Shown here one piece after another: positions 1 through 5,785 of a stretch of 7,164 nucleotides of DNA. The stretch lies in contig CAYYNP010000415.1 of NCBI GenBank assembly GCA_964472545.1, positions 1 to 7,164 of the forward strand. The letters run 5' to 3'. How positions within the stretch are numbered: position 1 is the stretch's first letter; every line of letters begins with the position of its first letter. The notes beneath the pieces were generated by a model that was not told the DNA's origin, ran no database searches, and saw only the letters and a list, made by a program, of their open reading frames with translations. A program made the translations under genes and the position numbers. The DNA comes from CAYYNP01 sp964472545. GTDB lineage: Bacteria > Planctomycetota > Planctomycetia > Pirellulales > Thermoguttaceae.

Positions 1-4
1 GCAA

Positions 5-60
5 AGTAGTCATCTTGCTCCGCAAGATGTCGGGGCGTCTCGCGGAGCGAGACGCCTACT
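5..60. repeat. Pair of inverted REP-like palindromes (BIME-like), probable terminator
   Basis: Two perfect hairpins sit side by side. The first has an 8-bp stem (CATCTTGC at 11-18, GCAAGATG at 22-29) with loop TCC. The second has a 10-bp stem (GGCGTCTCGC at 34-43, GCGAGACGCC at 47-56) with loop GGA, which reads TCC on the minus strand. Each has the tetranucleotide GTAG at its foot, at 6-9 on the plus strand and at 59-56 on the minus strand, so they are two related elements in opposite orientation. AGTAG (5-9) and CTACT (56-60) also pair and could close the whole unit. GTAG-footed palindromes are the hallmark of REP elements mobilised by RAYT (TnpA-REP) transposases. The second hairpin begins five bases beyond the carbamoyltransferase stop codon and could end or stabilise that transcript, although no T-tract follows. 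Other copies in the genome cannot be seen from here. Confidence 0.7.
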
Positions 61-61
61 A

Positions 62-1891
62 TCAATCCAACGCAAACTGTGCCCGCCAATCCTCCGACTC
101 ACACCAGGCCGGCTGTTTGGATTTCTCCAATACGAAATCGTCCAACACCAGTACGTCGATGCCGGTCCGCATGAAGCATTGGTAGGCATCCTCGGGCGTA
201 CAAACGATCGGCTCGCTGCGGACGTTGAAACTCGTGTTGACCAGGATCCCGTAGCCGGTGAGCCGTTTAAACTCTTCGAGCACCCCGTACACGCCGGGAT
301 GTCGATGGCGGCTGACCGTTTGCACCCGAGCCGAATAGTCGACGTGCGTGATCGCCGGCACGTCGGAGCGGGGCGTGTTGACCCATTCTCTCAATGATTC
401 GCAGCGCCCCTCGTCACCCGGCGGCAGCGTCCGCTCGCTGCGAACCTGGTCGACCAACAACATGTAGGGCGAGCAGTGGATCTGCTCGAAGTAATCCGGC
501 GCGTCTTCCTCCAGCACGATCGGGGCGAACGGACGGAAGCTCTCGCGGAACTTCGTGGCCAGGTTCAGGTGCGACTGCATCTTCGTCGAGCGGGCGTCGG
601 CCAGGATCGATCGGTTGCCCAGCGCCCGGGGGCCAAACTCCATGCGTCCCTGGAACATGCCCACGACCTTCTCGTCGGCTATCGCTCGGGCCAGGTAGCG
701 ATCGCGTTCGCCCCGTCGCATCTCGCGATACGGTAAGTCGTTTGCGTCGAGAAACGCCCGGGTCTTCTCCGACGAAAACTCGGGTCCCAACAGAGCACCC
801 TGCATCGCATCGTTCGGATTGGCCCGGCGCGGCTTGTCGAGCACCTGGTGCCAAACGGAGTAGGCCGCCCCCAAGGCTCCGCCACAGTCGCCCGAGGCCG
901 GCTGAATCCAGACGTCGTCGAAGATCCCTTCGCGGAGGATCTTGCCGTTGGCCACACAATTCAACGCCACCCCACCCGCCATGCACAGGTTCCGCATGCC
1001 GCTGATCGCCCGGGCGTAGCGGGCCATCTTCATCAGGATTTCTTCGGTGACCACCTGGATCGATCGGGCCAGGTCCATCTCGCGTTTGGTGATTTCGGCC
1101 TCCGGCTGCCGCGGCGGGCCGTCGAACAGCTCGGCAAACCTGCGGTTGGTCATCTTCAGGCCGTCGAGATAGCCGAAGTACTTCGTGTCCAGCCGGAACG
1201 AGCCGTCCTCGCGCACGTCGACCAGGTGCCGCTTGATGCGATCGACGTAGAGCGGCTCGCCGTAAGGTGCCAGGCCCATCAGCTTGTACTCGCCGGAGTT
1301 GACGCGAAAACCGGTGAAATAGGTCATCGCGCTGTAGAGCAGCCCCAGCGAATGCGGAAAGCGTTGCTCGACCAGCGTACGCAGCCGGTTGCCTTCGCCC
1401 ACGCCGATGGTGGTCGTGGTCCACTCGCCGACGCCGTCGACGGTGATCACGGCCGCTTCGTCGAACGGTGAGGGGTAGAACGCGCTGGCGGCGTGGGAGT
1501 CGTGGTGTTCGGCAAACAGAAACCGCTTCGCCCGGCCCACGCCGGCCTGCCTCAGCGATTTCTCGATCGCATAGCCGACCCAACCCTTCTCTCGCAACCA
1601 GAGCGGCACGGCCATCAAGAACGACCGCAATCCTCGCGGGGCATATTGGCCGTAGGTGGTCAACAGCCGGGCGAACTTGCTCAGCGGCTTGTCGTAGAAG
1701 ACGACCACGTCGACGCCGCCACGGCCGACCTTGCCCCGTTCGAGGCAGTACGAAATGGCACCATGCGGCACGCGCGAGTCGTGCTTCTTGCGCGTGAAGC
1801 GCTCTTCCTGCGCGGCGGCGATGATCCGGCCGTCCTGCAACAGACACGCGCCGCTATCGTGGTACAGGGCGCTAACGCCTAGGATGTTCAC
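62..1891 (-). CDS. O-carbamoyltransferase, NodU/CmcH (SxtI-like) family
   Basis: This 609-residue protein has the usual length of the family. It transfers the carbamoyl group of carbamoyl phosphate, via a carbamoyl-adenylate, to a hydroxyl of a sugar or natural product. The substrate here is unknown. The N-terminal Kae1/HSP70-like domain covers about residues 1-350: opening MNILGVSALYHDSG, metal-site HxxxH in HHDSHA (H129, H133), VDGVGE (D152), SGEYKLMGLAPYG (199-211), CMAGGVALN (303-311) and SGDCGGALGAAY (D335). The C-terminal YrdC-like domain follows from about residue 395: GRMEFGPRALGNRSIL (415-430), FRESFRPFAP (448-457) and VNTSFNVRSEPIVCTPEDA (551-569). The GTG start at 1891 is chosen because GGAG lies 7 nt upstream and NILGVSA is where homologues begin. 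An in-frame ATG at 1951 would add 20 residues unlike the family. The start overlaps the end of the upstream SGNH gene by 20 nt, which implies translational coupling. No catalytic residue appears to be missing. Confidence 0.93.
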   Translation of the reverse strand: MNILGVSALYHDSGACLLQDGRIIAAAQEERFTRKKHDSRVPHGAISYCLERGKVGRGGVDVVVFYDKPLSKFARLLTTYGQYAPRGLRSFLMAVPLWLREKGWVGYAIEKSLRQAGVGRAKRFLFAEHHDSHAASAFYPSPFDEAAVITVDGVGEWTTTTIGVGEGNRLRTLVEQRFPHSLGLLYSAMTYFTGFRVNSGEYKLMGLAPYGEPLYVDRIKRHLVDVREDGSFRLDTKYFGYLDGLKMTNRRFAELFDGPPRQPEAEITKREMDLARSIQVVTEEILMKMARYARAISGMRNLCMAGGVALNCVANGKILREGIFDDVWIQPASGDCGGALGAAYSVWHQVLDKPRRANPNDAMQGALLGPEFSSEKTRAFLDANDLPYREMRRGERDRYLARAIADEKVVGMFQGRMEFGPRALGNRSILADARSTKMQSHLNLATKFRESFRPFAPIVLEEDAPDYFEQIHCSPYMLLVDQVRSERTLPPGDEGRCESLREWVNTPRSDVPAITHVDYSARVQTVSRHRHPGVYGVLEEFKRLTGYGILVNTSFNVRSEPIVCTPEDAYQCFMRTGIDVLVLDDFVLEKSKQPAWCESEDWRAQFALD

Positions 1892-3338
1892 GATCGATCT
1901 CCGTTCGGCTGGCTTGCAGGATGGGGCTGGAACGATCTGCGAAACAGACACTCTGCTGCGCGAGGCGGTCGGTGAGATACTCTGCGTAGAGGCGATGACC
2001 TTCCGGCTGCAAATGGCAGTCGTCGTGGTAAAGGACCTCGGAAGCCGCTTCCTCGCAGAACATGCCGGCCGGATAGCCGGCGCTGTGGAATCCCGCGGCG
2101 GCCAGGGCTTCGCGGAGTTGCGTCACGTCGCGCAACTGATTCGCCGGGACCTCGTCGGTGGTGGCGGCGGCCTTGCTGGGGAGAATCTCGAAGTGTACCT
2201 CGCATCCGTGGCTGCGCAGCAATTCGGCCAATTCGACGTAGGCCGCGATTCCCCGTTGCCCTTGCTCGTCGTGGGCCGCTTCGCTCCAACGGCCGGCGAG
2301 CTGTGTTCGATAGCGCCACATCAAGTGTGCCGCCACTTCCTCGATGGCACAGGTCGGCGGCCGGTCGGCCGAAAAGTACGGCAGCCTGGCCAGCGACCCC
2401 AGCGGCCGGTAGATGTCGCCGATCGGCATGCAGACGATCGCCACGTCGGCGTCGAACGTGCCGTAACGCTTGATATACCCTTGCTTGTGAAACGGCCCCC
2501 AGGCGTTCACGCCCACGTTGAGCACTTCAACGGAAGCCTGCGGCGTCAATCGCTCGAGGTGCTCTTGAAGTTGCTGCGAGTAGAGATCGGCCTGATCGAC
2601 GTAGGAGCCGCCATAGAGCGTCGAGTCGCCGATCATCAACACGCGCAGCGTGCCGGGCGGCTTGGCCGCGGCGAACTCCGGCGAGCGCATCCCGAACCGA
2701 TTCGTGGCCACGCGGCCGCCGTAACGGTCGACGTCTTGGTTGGGGGCCGGATAGTAGCCGACCAGCGGATCGGACACGTAGAGCACCGGATCGCCAAAAC
2801 CCATCCCGCGCAGCGTCAGTTCGGCCGCTGCCGCCAACACGAGCAATCCCACGGCCGCCGGCAACAGCCGCCGCACGGCCGGGCGACGCAACCGTTCGGT
2901 GGCGAACATGGTGAAGGCGTAGCGCCGTTTGCGCTTCTCACCGTCGGCCGGCAGCCAAAACGACTCGCGTCCGTCGTCGCGCAGCCGCAATGGATCGGCC
3001 CCGCCGAGGCGCTGCCAGAGGTTGGCGGCCGTAAACCCAACCAGGTAGATCGGCGCCAGGATGACCATCGACATCAGCCGGCCAATCCACAGCCCCAATC
3101 GGCCGAAACACGCGGCGATTGCCAACCTCGCCCGCCCCGACGCGAGCGACACGACGCCCAAGACCAAGGCGAGCGTGCAAACGACCACCGCGGCCAGAAG
3201 ATAACCGAAGGTTGCCAAGACACCGCCTGCCACCAACCCTACGCCGGTCTTCATCAGCGTCCCCAACGGCCCGTCGCGCGACGAGTGTGGATCGTCGGCA
3301 GCGAACCAGCGAGGCGATTTCAGCGCATTGTCGGTCAT
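1872..3338 (-). CDS. Membrane protein: SxtJ-like N-terminal region fused to SGNH/GDSL hydrolase domain
   Basis: This is a 488-residue protein. Residues 31-67 form a long hydrophobic stretch (one or two membrane helices), 88-107 a further helix (RLMSMVILAPIYLVGFTAAN) and 157-177 the last one. The stretch 80-130, with GRLGLWIGRL, ILAPIYLVGFT, DPLRLR and a Trp-Leu-Pro end, resembles the SxtJ family as I recall it. After the last helix comes an SGNH domain. Block I is MIGDSTLYGG with nucleophile S239, block II is NVGVNAWG (G276), and block V is DDCHLQPEGH with D439 and H442. Block III reads PIGD (305-308) where Asn is usual. A membrane-anchored esterase or O-acyltransferase-like role on a glycan or lipid is inferred. 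The start at 3338 is preferred over the in-frame ATG at 3485 because the promoter-like sequence lies inside the longer version. A GGTGAG lies very close before the ATG, so the ribosome site is weak. The gene ends 20 nt inside the carbamoyltransferase gene. The SGNH call is firm and the SxtJ call is from remembered family pattern. Confidence 0.85.
   Translation of the reverse strand: MTDNALKSPRWFAADDPHSSRDGPLGTLMKTGVGLVAGGVLATFGYLLAAVVVCTLALVLGVVSLASGRARLAIAACFGRLGLWIGRLMSMVILAPIYLVGFTAANLWQRLGGADPLRLRDDGRESFWLPADGEKRKRRYAFTMFATERLRRPAVRRLLPAAVGLLVLAAAAELTLRGMGFGDPVLYVSDPLVGYYPAPNQDVDRYGGRVATNRFGMRSPEFAAAKPPGTLRVLMIGDSTLYGGSYVDQADLYSQQLQEHLERLTPQASVEVLNVGVNAWGPFHKQGYIKRYGTFDADVAIVCMPIGDIYRPLGSLARLPYFSADRPPTCAIEEVAAHLMWRYRTQLAGRWSEAAHDEQGQRGIAAYVELAELLRSHGCEVHFEILPSKAAATTDEVPANQLRDVTQLREALAAAGFHSAGYPAGMFCEEAASEVLYHDDCHLQPEGHRLYAEYLTDRLAQQSVCFADRSSPILQASRTEIDREHPRR
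1899..1902 (-). promoter_or_regulatory. Shine-Dalgarno fixing the GTG start of the carbamoyltransferase
   Basis: GGAG on the minus strand stands 7 nt before the GTG at 1891-1889. It lies inside the 3' end of the upstream SGNH gene, as expected for a translationally coupled pair. It supports the GTG over the in-frame ATG at 1951. Confidence 0.65.
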
Positions 3339-3449
3339 ACTCACCGGGGAACCCCTTGCGAGCAAATGGGGATGATTTGGGAGGTTAGCGGCAGAAGCGA
3401 GAAGATAGGATGAATAGGGAGGCGCGGGGCCTCGTCGAGCGAAGCGGAG

Positions 3450-3479
3450 TATATAATGACTCTCCGCCGCCAGTGTCAA
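3450..3479 (-). promoter_or_regulatory. Sigma-70-like promoter of the SGNH-carbamoyltransferase operon
   Basis: On the minus strand a perfect TTGACA (3479-3474) is followed after 18 nt by TATATA (3455-3450, four of six consensus bases). TATACT also occurs two bases further on, at 20-nt spacing. Transcription would start near 3443 and give a leader of about 105 nt before the ATG at 3338. The match is good, but promoters are poorly mapped in planctomycetes. Confidence 0.5.
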
Positions 3480-3497
3480 GAGCACATCAGCTTCTGC

Positions 3498-3526
3498 TTG
3501 CTGCCCGAGCGTCCCGGACGTATGAT
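3498..3526 (+). promoter_or_regulatory. Candidate promoter of the HEAT-like gene
   Basis: TTGCTG (3498-3503) and TATGAT (3521-3526) stand 17 nt apart on the plus strand. They match the sigma-70 consensus at three and five of six bases. The start would fall near 3533, about 40 nt before the ATG. A perfect TATAAT at 3452-3457 is an alternative -10 element but has no -35 partner at normal spacing. Confidence 0.35.
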
Positions 3527-3574
3527 CGCGGGCGGGGCTCTGGGCGGCTCACACAGACCTGAAAGGAGCGTACC

Positions 3575-4042
3575 ATGGCAAATCCACTATCCGATGCGGC
3601 CCTGGTCGAGATCATCGGGGGCTTTCCGGCCGAGGACCATGAGACGGCCGGCCAACTCTGCCGAAAACTGCTCGACGGCGGCGCCGCGGCGATCGAGCGG
3701 TTGGTCGTGATGGTCGGCCAGGAATTTGGCGATCCGAACGGCGTGCAGCCGAAATACGCCCTGCACGGACTGGCCCACTACGCCTCCAGGCCCAACGCCG
3801 ACGAGGATCGCAAGCTGCTGGCCGAAACACTCGCCGGCCAGCTCACCGCCGGCCACTCCGACGAGTTGACGGCGTTCGTCATTCGCCAGTTGCAGCTCTG
3901 CGGACGTGCGGAGGAAGTGCCCGCATTGGCCGGACTGCTCTCAAACGACCGGCTCCAAGGTCCGGCCACGCAGGCGCTCGAGGCCATCGGCGGCCCCGAG
4001 GCTCGCGAGGCGCTTGGTGGCGCTGCAGGGGTGAATGGGTGA
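3575..4042 (+). CDS. HEAT-repeat-like helical protein, possibly truncated
   Basis: This is a 155-residue soluble protein made almost wholly of amphipathic helices, with no signal peptide or membrane segment. Pairs of helices separated by Pro or Gly turns, such as EEVPALAGLLSNDR followed by LQGPATQALEAIGG, have the look of HEAT/armadillo repeats, which act as protein-binding scaffolds. I see no catalytic motif. AAGGAG at 3563-3568 lies 6 nt before the ATG and is a strong ribosome site, so the start is secure. The repeat pattern breaks off at REALGG, and the last residues (AAGVNG) and the stop codon are encoded by the start of an octameric tandem repeat. Similar sequences in planctomycetes are, as I recall, the beginning of longer HEAT proteins, so a lost 3' end is likely but unproven. 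It precedes an oxidoreductase gene on the same strand by 128 nt. Confidence 0.75.
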   Translation: MANPLSDAALVEIIGGFPAEDHETAGQLCRKLLDGGAAAIERLVVMVGQEFGDPNGVQPKYALHGLAHYASRPNADEDRKLLAETLAGQLTAGHSDELTAFVIRQLQLCGRAEEVPALAGLLSNDRLQGPATQALEAIGGPEAREALGGAAGVNG

Positions 4043-4068
4043 CAAGGTGACGGGGTGACAAGGTGATC
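4029..4068 (+). repeat. Degenerate octamer tandem repeat (core GGTGA), five units
   Basis: The units are GGGTGAAT, GGGTGACA, AGGTGACG, GGGTGACA and AGGTGATC. The core GGTGA recurs every 8 nt at 4030, 4038, 4046, 4054 and 4062. The first two units form the end of the HEAT-like gene, and the TGA of the second is its stop codon. An 8-nt period is not a coding period, and the other frames also meet TGA codons quickly, so the array acts as a stop-codon trap. Its origin and function are unknown. Confidence 0.75.
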
Positions 4069-4095
4069 GAGCGAGATCTGCCTTGGTACGCCGTC

Positions 4096-4155
4096 AACTA
4101 CCGACTGTCTACCACTTACTATCTACTGCGTACTTCCCCCCTACCGCCTACTTCC
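4096..4155. repeat. Degenerate heptamer repeat (units ending in TAC)
   Basis: TAC recurs at exact 7-nt steps at 4110, 4117, 4124 and 4131. It is preceded in phase by AAC (4096) and GAC (4103), and followed after a 4-nt phase slip by TAC at 4142 and 4149. Typical units are TGTCTAC, CACTTAC, TATCTAC and TGCGTAC. The tract is poor in G on the plus strand and differs in composition from the flanking genes. It lies in the untranslated stretch just before the oxidoreductase ribosome site. It resembles the short degenerate heptamer arrays (STRR type) known from cyanobacteria, but no function can be assigned. Confidence 0.6.
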
Positions 4156-4159
4156 ACAC

Positions 4160-4163
4160 GAGG
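4160..4163 (+). promoter_or_regulatory. Shine-Dalgarno of the oxidoreductase gene
   Basis: GAGG lies 7 nt before the ATG at 4171 and decides between this start and an in-frame ATG at 4063. The upstream ATG would add 36 residues translated from the tandem repeats and would bury the Tat signal inside the protein. Confidence 0.6.
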
Positions 4164-4170
4164 ACCCGTC

Positions 4171-5406
4171 ATGACTCGTCATCAACAAAGCGTCTCCCGT
4201 CGCCGGTTCTTGGGTGCGGCAACCGCGGCGGCCGCCGCCTCGATCGTCCCCCGTCACGTCCTCGGCGGCGAGGGCAACCAGCCGCCCAGCGAGACGATTA
4301 CCGCCGCGTTGATCGGCAACGGCAATCGCGGCAAGGGTGCCTGGGGGGCCATGGGCCTACCCAACCCCCGGCGGCTGGCCGTCTGCGACGTCGACAAGTC
4401 CCGCATCGGCGGCGAGCCGGACAACAAGACCCGCTTCCAGGATTTTCGCCGGATCATGGACCGCAAGGACATCGACGTGGTCTGCATCGCCACGCCGCCC
4501 CATTGGCACGCCCTGATCTGCATCGCCGCGGCCGAGGCCGGCAAGGACATCTTCTGCGAAAAGCCGATGACCAAGTTCATCGCCGAAGGCCGCGCCGTGG
4601 CCGACGCCGTGAAGCGCAACAAGGTCGTCTTCCAGATCGGCACCTTCGGACGTTTTGGCAACGCACAGAACAAGGCCCACGTCGTCAACCACCAGATCTT
4701 CAAGCATGGGCTGATGAAGGACCTCAGCGGCACGGTCATCACGGCCGGCGCCCGCAATCGCATCGGCAAGACCGATCTCGTCGAGCAACCGGTGCCCGAA
4801 AGCCTCGACTACGATCTCTGGCTGGGCCCCGCGCCGTACAAGCCCTACAACGCCGCCCGCGTGCATTACAGCAACCGGTTCTATTGGGATTACGAAGGCG
4901 GCGACCTGGCCAACTTCGGGGCCCATAGCGTCGACCCGTTGCAGTGGACCTTTGCCAAAGACGACACGGGTCCGGTCGAAATCGAACCCTACGCCCCCTG
5001 GCCGCAACACCCCGACGCCGTGTGCCGCTTCGGCTGGGTCGAACTGACCTACGCCGACGGGCTGAAGCTGGTGATCACCGGCGGAAGCTGGGGCGAGAAG
5101 TACGACCGGCCGCGCGAGCGCAGCATGCTCAAAGAGAGCGACCTCGACGACGCCGGCCGCAAGCGTCTCGCCGAGTTGCCCGACCCCGAGCCGCTGGTCC
5201 GATTCCCCGACGCCATTCGCACCCGCCAGCAAGCCGGCGGCAACGCCGAATCCTCCCACCGCGCCACCACGCTCTTGCACCTGGCCAACATCGCCATCCG
5301 CGTCGGCCGCACGATCCGCTGGGACCCGGTCAAAGAGCAGATCGTCGGCGACGAAGAGGCCAACCGTTTCGTGAACATCCCGATGCGGAAGCCGTGGCAT
5401 TTGTAG
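4171..5406 (+). CDS. Tat-exported Gfo/Idh/MocA family oxidoreductase
   Basis: This 411-residue protein begins with a twin-arginine signal: SRRRFLG at residues 9-15, then an Ala-rich hydrophobic stretch (16-26) and likely processing near residue 32. It is therefore exported folded, probably with its NAD(P) cofactor bound. The Rossmann domain follows, with the dinucleotide loop ALIGNGNRGKG (46-56), the acidic end of beta-2 CDVDK (72-76), ATPPHWHA (107-114) and the family signature CEKPM (129-133, catalytic-type K131). The C-terminal alpha/beta domain holds the WLGPAP (217-222) and EGGDLANFGAHSVD (242-255) motifs, with H252 in the usual active-site position. These enzymes oxidise, epimerise or cleave sugars and inositols. 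This Tat-bearing subgroup is greatly expanded in planctomycetes and its substrates are mostly unknown. The gene lies 128 nt after the HEAT-like gene and 31 nt before a small peptidase-like gene, so a shared transcript is possible. No defect is visible. Confidence 0.93.
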   Translation: MTRHQQSVSRRRFLGAATAAAAASIVPRHVLGGEGNQPPSETITAALIGNGNRGKGAWGAMGLPNPRRLAVCDVDKSRIGGEPDNKTRFQDFRRIMDRKDIDVVCIATPPHWHALICIAAAEAGKDIFCEKPMTKFIAEGRAVADAVKRNKVVFQIGTFGRFGNAQNKAHVVNHQIFKHGLMKDLSGTVITAGARNRIGKTDLVEQPVPESLDYDLWLGPAPYKPYNAARVHYSNRFYWDYEGGDLANFGAHSVDPLQWTFAKDDTGPVEIEPYAPWPQHPDAVCRFGWVELTYADGLKLVITGGSWGEKYDRPRERSMLKESDLDDAGRKRLAELPDPEPLVRFPDAIRTRQQAGGNAESSHRATTLLHLANIAIRVGRTIRWDPVKEQIVGDEEANRFVNIPMRKPWHL

Positions 5407-5437
5407 GCTGCGGCATCAACCTGATGAACTTACACGG

Positions 5438-5752
5438 ATGATTCCAATGGGATGGGCAACACAGTACATTCAGATGCTCAAAGACGGCGAAACCGTTCAG
5501 TTTCGCCCGCGGGGCAAATCGATGGCTGGCAAGATTGAATCGGGCGAACTCTGCACGGTCGAGCCAATCGACGCCGTCGAAACGCTCCGAGTTGGGGATA
5601 TTGTCCTCTGTAAGGTCAAAGGCTCGCAGTACCTACATCTGATCAAGGCGATCCAAGGCAAGCGGTTTCAGATTGGCAACAATCGCGGTCGAATCAACGG
5701 CTGGATTACTGCTGGGGCGATCCACGGGAAGTTGGTGAGGATCGAGACGTGA
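5438..5752 (+). CDS. Small stand-alone S24/S26-type serine peptidase domain
   Basis: This is a 104-residue protein made only of the LexA/UmuD/signal-peptidase-like beta fold. RPRGKSM (23-29) supplies the nucleophile S28 in the G-x-S-M setting. VGDIVLCKV (52-60) is the conserved central strand, LHLIKAI (66-72) supplies the candidate general base K70, and IGNNRGRINGW (79-89) is the C-terminal loop. The Ser-Lys gap of 42 residues is close to the 37 of LexA and UmuD. There is no DNA-binding helix-turn-helix, no membrane anchor and no UmuD-style cleavage arm, so it is neither a repressor nor a classical signal peptidase. It could be a self-acting or regulatory peptidase, or a structural remnant. 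The ATG at 5438 has almost no Shine-Dalgarno (only ACGG). M4 at 5447 is an equally possible start. The gene follows the oxidoreductase by 31 nt and may be read from the same transcript. Confidence 0.78.
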   Translation: MIPMGWATQYIQMLKDGETVQFRPRGKSMAGKIESGELCTVEPIDAVETLRVGDIVLCKVKGSQYLHLIKAIQGKRFQIGNNRGRINGWITAGAIHGKLVRIET

Positions 5753-5785
5753 GTAAGCAGGCCAAGTAGAGCAGTCTAGCAACTG

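Noticed and set aside
848..1471. Plus-strand frame of 207 codons within the carbamoyltransferase gene
   Set aside because: It is antisense to well-conserved motifs and its translation shows no domain.
414..1847. Second minus-strand frame (477 codons) inside the carbamoyltransferase gene
   Set aside because: It is an Arg-rich out-of-frame translation of a gene whose motifs are all in the other frame.
1731..3413. Long plus-strand open frame (560 codons) opposite the SGNH gene
   Set aside because: It is antisense to a gene with clear SGNH motifs. The translation is rich in Arg, Gln, His and Pro, has no recognisable domain and no ribosome site, which is typical of a shadow frame in high-G+C DNA.
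4029..4155. CRISPR-like array
   Set aside because: The periods are 7 and 8 nt with no spacers, so these are simple degenerate tandem repeats.
4357..5400. Minus-strand open frame of 347 codons opposite the oxidoreductase
   Set aside because: It mirrors the codon pattern of the Gfo/Idh gene, and its Gly/Val/Ala/Asp-rich translation has no family motif.
5438..5752. LexA or phage repressor
   Set aside because: The protein starts directly with the protease fold and has no helix-turn-helix, so a repressor role is not supported.
5753..5785. Possible bidirectional terminator between the convergent genes
   Set aside because: The 33 nt contain no stem longer than a few bases and no T-tract. The CACGTG at 5787-5792 is only a 6-bp palindrome overlapping the stop codon.
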